Positions 45,901-59,658 of a stretch of DNA of 64,000 nt are shown piece by piece. The notes beneath the pieces were generated by a model that worked only from the letters and a program-made list of their open reading frames with translations, ran no database searches and was not told the DNA's origin. The first letter of the stretch is position 1. The number at the start of each line of letters is the position of its first letter. This DNA is from Climacium dendroides. Its lineage: Eukaryota > Streptophyta > Bryopsida > Hypnales > Climaciaceae. The translations under genes and the position numbers were made by a program. The stretch is from assembly GCA_950106755.1 (NCBI GenBank), contig OX467082.1:48502588-48566587 (forward strand), given 5' to 3'.

Positions 45901-48900
45901 CGTTTGGTTTCTAATAAATTTAGCATGACTTTTAGAGTTTTTTAGTTTTGAAACCCATTTCCATTGATTGAAAAGGTGGGGAAGCAATAGGTTCCTCTTC
46001 AAATTAATTTTTCCATGAATCCTAATTATTTCGAAGATTTGCATTTTGTTTGTTATGTTTCTGGACATGCTTCCACATCAAACCAATATAATTGATTGGT
46101 TTGGTTTCTATTAACTACAGCATGACTTTTAGATCCTTCTTTTTTGAAACCCATTTCCATTGAATGCCAAAGTGTGGGGAAGGAATAGGTTCTTTTTGAA
46201 ATTAATTTTTCCATGAATCCTAATTATTTCGAAGATTTGCAACTTGTGTGTTATGTTTTTGGACATGCTTCCACATCAAACCGATATAATTGATTGGTTT
46301 GGTTTCTATTAACTACAGCATGACTTTTAGATCCTTCTTTTTTGAAACCCATTTCCATTGAATGCCAAAGTGTGGGGAAGGAATAGGTTCTTTTTGAAAT
46401 TAATTTTTCCATGAAACCTAATTATTTCGAAGATTTGCAACTTGGGTGTTATGTTTTTGGACATGCTTCCACATCAAACCGATATAATTGATTGGTTTGG
46501 TTTCTATTAACTACAGCATGACTTTTAGATCCTTCTTTTTTGAAACCCATTTCCATTGAATGCCAAAGTGTGGGGAAGGAATAGGTTCTTTTTGAAATTA
46601 ATTTTTCCATGAAACCTAATTATTTCGAAGATTTGCAACTTGGGTGTTATGTTTTTGGACATGCTTCCACGTCAAACCGATATAATTCATTGGTTTGGTT
46701 TCTATTAAATTCAGCAAGATTTTTGGATTTTTTTGTTTTGAAATCCATTTCCATTGGATGCAAAAGTGTGGGGAAGCAATAGGGTCCTCTTCAAATTAAT
46801 TTTTCTTTGAATCCTAATTATTTCGAAGATTTTAAACTTGTGTGTTATGTTTTTGGACATGCTTCCACTTCAAACCGATATAATTGATTGGTTTGGTTTC
46901 TATTAAACACAGCATGACTTTTAGATCCTTCTTTTTTGAAACCCATTTCCATTGAATGCAAAAGTGTGGGGAAGGAATAGGTTCTTCTTGAAATTAATTT
47001 TTCCCTGAATCCTAATTATTTCGAAGATTTGCAACTTGGGTGTTATGTTTTTGGACATGCTTCCACTTCAAACCGATATAATTCATTCGTTTGGTTTCTA
47101 TTAAATTCAGCATGATTTTTGGATTTTTTAATTCTTAAAACCCATTTCCATTGAATGCAAAAGTGTGGGGAAGAAATAGGTTCTTCTTGAAATTAATTTT
47201 CCCTGAATCCTAATTATTTCGAAGATTTGCAACCTGCGTGTTATGTTTTTGGACCTGCTTCCACTTCAAACCGATATATTTCAATCGTTTGGTTTCTAAT
47301 AAATTTAGCATGACTTTTAGAGTTTTTTAGTTTTGAAACCCATTTCCATTGATTGAAAAGGTGGGGAAGCAATAGGTTCCTCTTCAAATTAATTTTTCCA
47401 TGAATCCTAATTATTTCGAAGATTTGCATTTTGTTTGTTATGTTTCTGGACATGCTTCCACATCAAACCAATATAATTGATTGGTTTGGTTTCTATTAAC
47501 TACAGCATGACTTTTAGATCCTTCTTTTTTGAAACCCATTTCCATTGAATGCCAAAGTGTGGGGAAGGAATAGGTTCTTTTTGAAATTAATTTTTCCAAG
47601 AAACCTAATTATTTCGAAGATTTGCAACTTGGGTGTTATGTTTTTGGAGATGCTTCCACATCAAACCGATATAATTGATTGGTTTGGTTTCTATTAACTA
47701 CAGCATGACTTTTAGATCCTTCTTTTTTGAAACCCATTTCCATTGAATGCCAAAGTGTGGGGAAGGAATAGGTTCTTTTTGAAATTAATTTTTCCATGAA
47801 ACCTAATTATTTCGAGGATTTGCAACTTGTGTGTTATGTTTTTGGACATGCTTCCACTTTAAATCTATATAATTCATTCGTTTGGTTTCTATTAAATTCA
47901 GCATGATTTTTGGATTTTTTAATTCTTAAAACCCATTTCCATTTAATGCAAAAGTGTGGGGAAGAAATAGGTTCTTCTTGAAATTAATTTTTCCCTGAAT
48001 CCTAATTATTTCGAAGATTTGCAACTTGGGTGTTATGTTTTTGGACATGCTTCCACTTTAAACCTATATAATTCATTCGTTTGGTTTCTATTAAATTCAG
48101 CATGATTTTTGGATTTTTTAATTCTTGAACCCCATTTCCATTGAATGCAAAAGTGTGGGGAAGAAATAGGTTCTTCTTGAAATTAATTTTCCCTGAATCC
48201 TAATTATTTCGAAGATTTGCAACTTGGGTGTTATGTTTTTGGACCTGCTTCCACTTCAAACCGATATAATTCATTCGTTTGGTTTCTATTAAATTTAGCA
48301 TGACTTTTAGAATTTTTTAGTTTTGAAACCCATTTCCATTGATTGAAAAGGTGGGGAAGCACTAGGTTCCTCTTCAAATTAATTTTTCCATGAATCCTAA
48401 TTTTTTCGAATATTTGCATTTTGTTTGTTATGTTTCTGGACGTGCTTTCACGTCAAACCGATATAATTGATTGGTTTGGTTTCTATTAACTACAGCATGA
48501 CTTTTAGATCCTTCTTTTTTGAAACCCATTTCCATTGAATGCAAAAGTGTGGGGAAGGAATAGGTTCTTTTTGAAATTAATTTTTCCATGAAACCTAATT
48601 ATTTCGAAGATTTGCAACTTGGGTGTTATGTTTTTGGACATGCTTCCACATCAAACCGATATAATTGATTGGTTTGGTTTCTATTAACTACAGCATGACT
48701 TTTAGATCCTTCTTTTTTCAAACTCATTTCCATTGAATGCAAAAGTGTGGGGAAGGAATAGGTTCTTTGTGAAATTAATTTTTCCATGAATCCTAATTAT
48801 TTCGAAGATTTGCAACTTGTGTGTTATGTTTTTGGACATGCTTCCACGTCAAACGAATATAATTCATTGGTTTGGTTTCTATTAACTACAGCATGACTTT

Positions 48901-51900
48901 TAGATCCTTCTTTTTTCAAACCCATTTCCATTGAATGCAAAAGTGTGGGGAAGGAATAGGTTCTTTGTGAAATTAATTTTTCCATGAATCCTAATTATTT
49001 CGAAGATTTGCAACTTGTGTGTTATATTTTTGGACATGCTTCCACGTCAAACCGATATAATTCATTGGTTTGGTTTCTATTAACTACAGCATGACTTTTA
49101 GATCCTCCTTTTTTCAAACCCATTTCCATTGAATGCAAAAGTGTGGGGAAGGAATAGGTTCTTTGTGAAATTAATTTTTCCATGAATCCTACTTATTTCG
49201 AAGATTTGCAACTTGTGTGTTATGTTTTTGGACATGCTTCCACGTCAAACCGATATAATTCATTGGTTTGGTTTCTATTAAATTCAGCAAGATTTTTGGA
49301 TTTTTTTGTTTTGAAATCCATTTCCATTGGATGCAAAAGTGTGGGGAAGCAATAGGGTCCTCTTCAAATTAATTTTTCTTTGAATCCTAATTATTTCGAA
49401 GATTTTAAACTTGTGTGTTATGTTTTTGGACATGCTTCCACTTCAAACCGATATAATTGATTGGTTTGGTTTCTATTAAACACAGCATGACTTTTAGATC
49501 CTTCTTTTTTGAAACCCATTTCCATTGAATGCCAAAGTGTGGGGAAGGAATAGGTTCTTTTTGAAATTAATTTTTCCATGAAACCTAATTATTTCGAAGA
49601 TTTGCAACTTGGGTGTTATGTTTTTGGACATGCTTCCACATCAAACCGATATAATTGATTGGTTTGGTTTCTATTAACTACAGCATGACTTTTAGATCCT
49701 TCTTTTTTGAAACCCATTTCCATTGAATGCCAAAGTGTGGGGAAGGAATAGGTTCTTTTTGAAATTAATTTTTCCATGAAACCTAATTATTTCGAAGATT
49801 TGGAACTTGGGTGTTATGTTTTTGGACATGCTTCCACATCAAACCGATATAATTGATTGGTTTGGTTTCTATTAACTACAGAATGACTTTTAGATCCTTC
49901 TTTTTTGAAACCCATTTCCATTGAATGCCAAAGTGTGGGGAAGGAATAGGTTATTCTTGAAATTAATTTTCCCTGAATCCTAATTATTTCGAAGATTTGC
50001 AACTTGGGTGTTATGTTTTTGGACCTGCTTCCACTTCAAACCAATATAATTCATTCGTTTGGTTTCTATTAAATTTAGCATGACTTTTAGAGTTTTTTAG
50101 TTTTGAAACCCATTTCCATTGATTGAATATGTGGGGAAGCAATAGGTTCCTCTTTAAATTAATTTTTCCATGAATCCTAATTATTTCGAAGATTTGCAAC
50201 TTGGGTGTTATGTTTTTGGACATACTTCCACATCAAACCGATATAATTGATTGGTTTGGTTTCTATTAACTACAGCATGACTTTTAGATCCTTCTTTTTT
50301 GAAACCCATTTCCATTGAATGCCAAAGTGTGGGGAAGGAATAGGTTCTTTTTGAAATTAATTTTTCCATGAAACCTAATTATTTCGAAGATTTGCAACTT
50401 GGGTGTTATGTTTTTGGACATGCTTCCACATCAAACCGATATAATTGATTGGTTTGGTTTCTATTAACTACAGCATGACTTTTAGATCCTTCTTTTTTGA
50501 AACCCATTTCCATTGAATGCCAAAGTGTGGGGAAGGAATAGGTTCTTCTTGAAATTAATTTTCCCTGAATCCTAATTATTTCGAAGATTTGCAACTTGGG
50601 TGTTAAGTTTTTGGACCTGCTTCCACTTCAAACCGATATAATTCATTCGTTTGGTTTCTATTAAATTTAGCATGACTTTTAGAGTTTTTTAGTTTTGAAA
50701 CCCATTTCCATTGATTGAAAAGGTGGGGAAGCAATAGGTTCCTCTTCAAATTAATTTTTCCATGAATCCTAATTATTTCGAAGATTTGCATTTTGTTTGT
50801 TATGTTTCTGGACGTGCTTTCACGTCAAACCGATATAATTGATTGGTTTGGTTTCTATTAACTACAGCATGACTTTTAGATCCACCTTTTTTGAAACCCA
50901 TTTCCATTGAATGCAAAAGTGTGGGGAAGGAATAGGTTCTTTGTGAAATTAATTTTTCCATGAATCCTAATTATTTCGAAGATTTGCAACTTGTGTGTTA
51001 TGTTTTTGGACATGCTTCCACGTCAAACCGATATAATTCATTGGTTTGGTTTCTATTAACTACAGCATGACTTTTAGATCCTCCTTTTTTCAAACCCATT
51101 TCCATTGAATGCAAAAGTGTGGGGAAGGAATAGGTTCTTTTTGAAATTAAATTTTCCATGAAACCTAATTATTTCGAAGATTTGCAACTTGGGTGTTATG
51201 TTTTTGGACATGCTTCCACATCAAACCGATATAATTGATTGGTTTGGTTTCTATTAACTACAGCATGACTTTTAGATCCTTCTTTTTTGAAACCCATTTC
51301 CATTGAATGCCAAAGTGTGGGGAAGGAATAGGTTCTTTTTGAAATTAATTTTTCCATGAAACCTAATTATTTCGAAGATTTGCAACTTGGGTGTTATGTT
51401 TTTGGACATGCTTCCACATCAAACCGATATAATTGATTGGTTTGGTTTCTATTAACTACAGCATGACTTTTAGATCCTTCTTTTTTGAAACCCATTTCCA
51501 TTGAATGCCAAAGTGTGGGGAAGGAATAGGTTCTTCTTGAAATTAATTTTCCCTGAATCCTAATTATTTCGAAGATTTGCAACTTGGGTGTTAAGTTTTT
51601 GGACCTGCTTCCACTTCAAACCGATATAATTCATTCGTTTGGTTTCTATTAAATTTAGCATGACTTTTAGAGTTTTTTAGTTTTGAAACCCATTTCCATT
51701 GATTGAAAAGGTGGGGAAGCAATAGGTTCCTCTTCAAATTAATTTTTCCATGAATCCTAATTATTTCGAAGATTTGCATTTTGTTTGTTATGTTTCTGGA
51801 CGTGCTTTCACGTCAAACCGATATAATTGATTGGTTTGGTTTCTATTAACTACAGCATGACTTTTCGATCCACCTTTTTTGAAACCCATTTCCATTGAAT

Positions 51901-53950
51901 GCCAAAGTGTGGGGAAGGAATAGGTTCTTTTTTAAATTAATTTTTCAATGAATCCTAATTATTTCGAAGATTTGCAACTTGGGTGTTATGTTTTTGGACA
52001 TGCTTCCACTTTAAATCTATATAATTCATTCGTTTGGTTTCTATTAAATTCAGCATGATTTTTGGATTTTTTAATTCTTAAAACCCATTTCCATTTAATG
52101 CAAAAGTGTGGGGAAGAAATAGGTTCTTCTTGAAATTAATTTTTCCCTGAATCCTAATTATTTCGAAGATTTGCAACTTGGGTGTTATGTTTTTGGACAT
52201 GCTTCCACTTTAAACCTATATAATTCATTCGTTTGGTTTCTATTAAATTCAGCATGATTTTTGGATTTTTTAATTCTTGAACCCCATTTCCATTGAATGC
52301 AAAAGTGTGGGGAAGAAATAGGTTCTTCTTGAAATTAATTTTCCCTGAATCCTAATTATTTCGAAGATTTGCAACTTGGGTGTTATGTTTTTGGACCTGC
52401 TTCCACTTCAAACCGATATAATTCATTCGTTTGGTTTCTATTAAATTTAGCATGACTTTTAGAGTTTTTTAGTTTTGAAACCCATTTCCATTGATTGAAA
52501 AGGTGGGGAAGCACTAGGTTCCTCTTCAAATTAATTTTTCCATGAATCCTAATTTTTTCGAAGATTTGCATTTTGTTTGTTATGTTTCTGGACGTGCTTT
52601 CACGTCAAACCGATATAATTGATTGGTTTGGTTTCTATTAACTACAGCATGACTTTTAGATCCTTCTTTTTTGAAACCCATTTCCATTGAATGCCAAAGT
52701 GTGGGGAAGGAATAGGTTCTTTTTGAAATTAATTTTTCCATGAAACCTAATTATTTCGAAGATTTGCAACTTGGGTGTTATGTTTTTGGACATGCTTCCA
52801 CATCAAACCGATATAATTGATTGGTTTGGTTTCTATTAACTACAGCATGACTTTTAGATCCTTCTTTTTTCAAACTCATTTCCATTGAATGCAAAAGTGT
52901 GGGGAAGGAATAGGTTCTTTGTGAAATTAATTTTTCCATGAATCCTAATTATTTCGAAGATTTGCAACTTGTGTGTTATGTTTTTGGACATGCTTCCACG
53001 TCAAACGAATATAATTCATTGGTTTGGTTTCTATTAACTACAGCATGACTTTTAGATCCTTCTTTTTTCAAACCCATTTCCATTGAATGCAAAAGTGTGG
53101 GGAAGGAATAGGTTCTTTGTGAAATTAATTTTTCCATGAATCCTAATTATTTCGAAGATTTGCAACTTGTGTGTTATATTTTTGGACATGCTTCCACGTC
53201 AAACCGATATAATTCATTGGTTTGGTTTCTATTAACTACAGCATGACTTTTAGATCCTCCTTTTTTCAAACCCATTTCCATTGAATGCAAAAGTGTGGGG
53301 AAGGAATAGGTTCTTTGTGAAATTAATTTTTCCATGAATCCTAATTATTTCGAAGATTTGCAACTTGTGTGTTATGTTTTTGGACATGCTTCCACGTCAA
53401 ACCGATATAATTCATTGGTTTGGTTTCTATTAAATACAGCATGACTTTTAGATCCTTCTTTTTTCAAACCCATTTCCATTGAATGCAAAAGTGTGGCGAA
53501 GGAATAGGTTCTTTGTGAAATTAATTTTTCTATGAATCCTAATTATTTCGAAGATTTGCAACTTGTCTGTTATGTTTTTGGACATGCTTCCACGTCAAAC
53601 CGATATAATTCATTGGTTTGGTTTCTATTAACTACATCATGACTTTTAGATCCTTCTTTTTTCAAACCCATTTCCATTGAATGCAAAAGTGTGGGGAAGG
53701 AATAGGTTCTTTGTGAAATTAATTTTTCCATGAATCCTAATTATTTCGAAGATTTGCAACTTGTGTGTTATGTTTTTGGACATGCTTCCACGTCAAACCG
53801 ATATAATTCATTGGTTTGGTTTCTATTAAATACAGCATGACTTTTAGATCCTTCTTTTTTCAAACCCATTTCCATTGAATGCCAAAGTGTGGGGAAGGAA
53901 TAGGTTCTTTTTGAAATTAATTTTTCCATGAAACCTAATTATTTCGAAGA
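43000..53950 (+). repeat. 7/14/21-monomer higher-order repeat block
   Basis: The rare variant GATATATTTCAATCG occurs near 43118, 45888 and 47273 (2770 and 1385 bases apart: 14 and 7 monomers). TTGGAGATGCTTCC at 43490 and 47645, and CCATTTAATGC near 43785, 47940 and 52090, are 4155 and ~4150 bases apart (21 monomers). Segments of several monomers were therefore copied in blocks. Confidence 0.8.
49550..50760 (+). repeat. Left copy of a block duplicated 8898 bp apart
   Basis: Private variants GATTTGGAACTTGGG (49797), ACAGAATGACTTTTAG (49876) and GGTTATTCTTGAAATT (49948), in this order, recur exactly 8898 bases later, i.e. 45 monomers. Outer limits are approximate. Confidence 0.8.
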
Positions 53951-56900
53951 TTTGCAACTTGGGTGTTATGTTTTTGGACATGCTTCCACATCAAACCGAT
54001 ATAATTGATTGGTTTGGTTTCTATTAACTACAGCATGACTTTTAGATCCTTCTTTTTTCAAACCCATTTCCATTGAATGCCAAAGTGTGGGGAAGGAATA
54101 GGTACTTTGTGAAATTAATTTTCCCTGAATCCTAATTATTTCGAGGATTTGCAACTTGGGTGTTATGTTTTTGGACCTGCTTCCACTTCAAACCGATATA
54201 ATTCATTCGTTTGGTTTCTATTAAATTTAGCATGACTTTTAGAGTTTTTTAGTTTTGCAACCCATTTCCATTGATTGAATAGGTGGGGAAGCAATAGGTT
54301 CCTCTTTAAATTAATTTTTCCATGAATCCTAATTATTTCGAAGATTTGCAACTTGGGTGTTATGTTTTTGGACATACTTCCACATCAAACCGATATAATT
54401 GATTGGTTTTGTTTCTATTAACTACAGCATGACTTTTAGATCCTTCTTTTTTGAAACCCATTTCCATTGAATGCCAAAGTGTGGGGAAGGAATAGGTTCT
54501 TTTTGAAATTAATTTTTCCATGAAACCTAATTATTTCGAAGATTTGCAACTTGGGTGTTATGTTTTTGGACATGCTTCCACATCAAACCGATATAATTGA
54601 TTGGTTTGGTTTCTATTAACTACAGCATGACTTTTAGATCCTTCTTTTTTGAAACTCATTTCCATTGAATGCAAAAGTGTGGCGAAGGAATAGGTTCTTT
54701 GTGAAATTAATTTTTCCATGAATCCTAATTATTTCGAAGATTTGCAACTTGTGTGTTATATTTTTGGACATGCTTCCACGTCAAACCGATATAATTCATT
54801 GGTTTGGTTTCTATTAAATACAGCATGACTTTTAGATCCTTCTTTTTTCAAACCCATTTCCATTGAATGCAAAAGTGTGGCGAAGGAATAGGTTCTTTGT
54901 GAAATTAATTTTTCTATGAATCCTAATTATTTCGAAGATTTGCAACTTGTCTGTTATGTTTTTGGACATGCTTCCACGTCAAACCGATATAATTCATTGG
55001 TTTGGTTTCTATTAAATACAGCATGACTTTTAGATCCTTCTTTTTTCAAACCCATTTCCATTGAATGCAAAAGTGTGGGGAAGGAATAGGTTCTTTGTGA
55101 AATTAATTTTTCCATGAATCCTAATTATTTCGAAGATTTGCAACTTGTGTGTTATGTTTTTGGACATGCTTCCACGACAAACCGATATAATTCATTGGTT
55201 TGGTTTCTATTAAATACAGCATGACTTTTAGATCCTTCTTTTTTCAAACCCATTTCCATTGAATGCAAAAGTGTGGCGAAGGAATAGGTTCTTTGTGAAA
55301 TTAATTTTTCTATGAATCCTAATTATTTCGAAGATTTGCAACTTGTCTGTTATGTTTTTGGACATGCTTCCACGTCAAACCGATATAATTCATTGGTTTG
55401 GTTTCTATTAACTACAGCATGACTTTTAGATCCTTCTTTTTTCAAACCCATTTCCATTGAATGCAAAAGTGTGGGGAAGGAATAGGTTCTTTGTGAAATT
55501 AATTTTTCCATGAATCCTAATTATTTCGAAGATTTGCAACTTGTCTGTTATGTTTTTGGACATGCTTCCACGTCAAACCGATATAATTCATTGGTTTGGT
55601 TTCTATTAAATACAGCATGACTTTTAGATCCTTCTTTTTTGAAACCCATTTCCATTGAATGCAAAAGTGTGGGGAAGGAATAGGTTCTTCTTGAAATTAA
55701 TTTTTCCCTGAATCCTAATTATTTCGAAGATTTGCAACTTGGGTGTTATGTTTTTGGACATGCTTCCACTTCAAACCGATATAATTCATTCGTTTGGTTT
55801 CTATTAAATTCAGCATGATTTTTGGATTTTTTAATTCTTAAAACCCATTTCCATTGAATGCAAAAGTGTGGGGAAGAAATAGGTTCTTCTTGAAATTAAT
55901 TTTCCCTGAATCCTAATTATTTCGAAGATTTGCAACTTGCGTGTTATGTTTTTGGACCTGCTTCCACTTCAAACCGATATATTTCAATCGTTTGGTTTCT
56001 AATAAATTTAGCATGACTTTTAGAGTTTTTTAGTTTTGAAACCCATTTCCATTGATTGAAAAGGTGGGGAAGCAATAGGTTCCTCTTCAAATTAATTTTT
56101 CCATGAATCCTAATTATTTCGAAGATTTGCATTTTGTTTGTTATGTTTCTGGATATGCTTCCACATCAAACCAATATAATTGATTGGTTTGGTTTCTATT
56201 AACTACAGCATGACTTTTAGATCCTTCTTTTTTGAAACCCATTTCCATTGAATGCCAAAGTGTGGGGAAGGAATAGGTTCTTTTTTAAATTAATTTTTCC
56301 AAGAAACCTAATTATTTCGAAGATTTGCAACTTGGGTGTTATGTTTTTGGACATGCTTCCACATCAAACCGATATAATTGATTGGTTTGGTTTCTATTAA
56401 CTACAGCATGACTTTTAGATCCTTCTTTTTTGAAACCCATTTCCATTGAATGCCAAAGTGTGGGGAAGGAATAGGTTCTTCTTGAAATTAATTTTTCCCT
56501 GAATCCTAATTATTTCGAAGATTTGCAACTTGGGTGTTATGTTTTTGGACATGCTTCCACTTTAAACCTATATAATTCATTCGTTTGGTTTCTATTAAAT
56601 TCAGCATGATTTTTGGATTTTTTAATTCTTGAACCCCATTTCCATTGAATGCAAAAGTGTGGGGAAGAAATAGGTTCTTCTTGAAATTAATTTTCCCTGA
56701 ATCCTAATTATTTCGAAGATTTGCAACTTGGGTGTTATGTTTTTGGACCTGCTTCCACTTCAAACCGATATAATTCATTCGTTTGGTTTCTATTAAATTT
56801 AGCATGACTTTTAGAGTTTTTTAGTTTTGAAACCCATTTCCATTGATTGAAAAGGTGGGGAAGCACTAGGTTCCTCTTCAAATTAATTTTTCCATGAATA

Positions 56901-58447
56901 CTAATTTTTTCGAAGATTTGCATTTTGTTTGTTATGTTTCTGGACGTGCTTTCACGTCAAACCGATATAATTGATTGGTTTGGTTTCTATTAACTACAGC
57001 ATGACTTTTAGATCCACCTTTTTTGAAACCCATTTCCATTGAATGCCAAAGTGTAGGGAAGGAATAGGTTCTTTTTGAAATTAATTTTTCCATGAAACCT
57101 AATTATTTCGAAGATTTGCAACTTGGGTGTTATGTTTTTGGACATGCTTCCACATCAAACCGATATAATTGATTGGTTTGGTTTCTATTAACTACAGCAT
57201 GACTTTTAGATCCACCTTTTTTGAAACCCATTTCCATTGAATGCAAAAGTGTGGGGAAGGAATAGGTTCTTTTTGAAATTAAATTTTCCATGAAACCTAA
57301 TTATTTCGAAGATTTGCAACTTGGGTGTTATGTTTTTGGACATGCTTCCACATCAAACCGATATAATTGATTGGTTTGGTTTCTATTAACTACAGCATGA
57401 CTTTTAGATCCTTCTTTTTTGAAACCCATTTCCATTGAATGCCAAATTGTGGGGAAGGAATAGGTTCATTTTGAAATTAATTTTTCCATGAAACCTAATT
57501 ATTTCGAAGATTTGCAACTTGGGTGTTATGTTTTTGGACATACTTCTACATCAAACCGATATAATGGATTGGTTTTGTTTCTATTAACTACAGCATGACT
57601 TTTAGATCCTTCTTTTTTGAAACCCATTTCCATTGAATGCAAAAGTGTGGGGAAGGAATAGGTTCTTCTTGAAATTAATTTTCCCTGAATCCTAATTATT
57701 TCGAAGATTTGCAACTTGCGTGTTATGTTTTTGGACATGCTTCCACTTCAAACCGATATAATTCATTCGTTTGGTTTCTATTAAATTTAGCATGACTTTT
57801 AGAGTTTTTTAGTTTTGAAACCCATTTCCATTGATTGAAAAGGTCGGGAAGCAATAGGTTCCTCTTCAAATTAATTTTTCCATGAATCCTAATTATTTCG
57901 AAGATTTGCATTTTGTTTGTTATGTTTCTGGACATGCTTCCACATCAAACCAATATAATTGATTGGTTTTGTTTCTATTAACTACAGCATGACTTTTAGA
58001 TCCTTCTTTTTTGAAACCCATTTCCATTGAATGCCAAAGTGTGGGGAAGGAATAGGTTCTTTGTGAAATTAATTTTTCCATGAATCCTAATTATTTCGAA
58101 GATTTGCAACTTGGGTGTTATGTTTTTGGACATGCTTCCTTGTCAAACCGATATAATTGATTGGTTTGGTTTCTATTAAATACAGCATGACTTTTAGATC
58201 CTTCTTTTTTCAAACCCATTTCCATTGAATGCAAAAGTGTGGGGAAGGAATAGGTTCTTTGTGAAATTAATTTTTCTATGAAACCTAATTATTTCGAAGA
58301 TTAACAACTTGGGTGTTATGTTTTTGGACATGCTTCCACATCAAACCGATATAATTGATTGGTTTGGTTTCTATTAACTACAGCATGACTTTTAGATCCT
58401 TCTTTTTTGAAACCCATTTCCATTGAATGCCAAAGTGTGGGGAAGGA

Positions 58448-59658
58448 ATAGGTTCTTTTTGAAATTAATTTTTCCATGAAACCTAATTATTTCGAAGATT
58501 TGCAACTTGGGTGTTATGTTTTTGGACATGCTTCCACATCAAACCGATATAATTGATTGGTTTGGTTTCTATTAACTACAGCATGACTTTTAGATCCTTC
58601 TTTTTTGAAACCCATTTCCATTGAATGCCAAAGTGTGGGGAAGGAATAGGTTCTTTTTGAAATTAATTTTTCCATGAAACCTAATTATTTCGAAGATTTG
58701 GAACTTGGGTGTTATGTTTTTGGACATGCTTCCACATCAAACCGATATAATTGATTGGTTTGGTTTCTATTAACTACAGAATGACTTTTAGATCCTTCTT
58801 TTTTGAAACCCATTTCCATTGAATGCCAAAGTGTGGGGAAGGAATAGGTTATTCTTGAAATTAATTTTCCCTGAATCCTAATTATTTCGAAGATTTGCAA
58901 CTTGGGTGTTATGTTTTTGGACCTGCTTCCACTTCAAACCAATATAATTCATTCGTTTGGTTTCTATTAAATTTAGCATGACTTTTAGAGTTTTTTAGTT
59001 TTGAAACCCATTTCCATTGATTGAATAGGTGGGGAAGCAATAGGTTCCTCTTTAAATTAATTTTTCCATGAATCCTAATTATTTCGAAGATTTGCAACTT
59101 GGGTGTTATGTTTTTGGACATACTTCCACATCAAACCGATATAATTGATTGGTTTGGTTTCTATTAACTACAGCATGACTTTTAGATCCTTCTTTTTTGA
59201 AACCCATTTCCATTGAATGCCAAAGTGTGGGGAAGGAATAGGTTCTTTTTGAAATTAATTTTTCCATGAAACCTAATTATTTCGAAGATTTGCAACTTGG
59301 GTGTTATGTTTTTGGACATGCTTCCACATCAAACCGATATAATTGATTGGTTTGGTTTCTATTAACTACAGCATGACTTTTAGATCCTTCTTTTTTGAAA
59401 CCCTTTTCCATTGAATGCCAAAGTGTGGGGAAGGAATAGGTTCTTCTTGAAATTAATTTTCCCTGAATCCTAATTATTTCGAAGATTTGCAACATGGGTG
59501 TTATGTTTTTGGACCTGCTTCCACTTCAAACCGATATAATTCATTCGTTTGGTTTCTATTAAATTTAGCATGACTTTTAGAGTTTTTTAGTTTTGAAACC
59601 CATTTCCATTGATTGAATAGGTGGGGAAGCAATAGGTTCCTCTTTAAATTAATTTTTC
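58448..59658 (+). repeat. Right copy of the 8898-bp-apart block
   Basis: Same private variants as 49550-50760 at 58695, 58774 and 58846, with few differences (for example GATTGAATAGG against GATTGAATATG). A partial third copy of the first two variants is at 63250-63335, in a different context. Confidence 0.8.
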
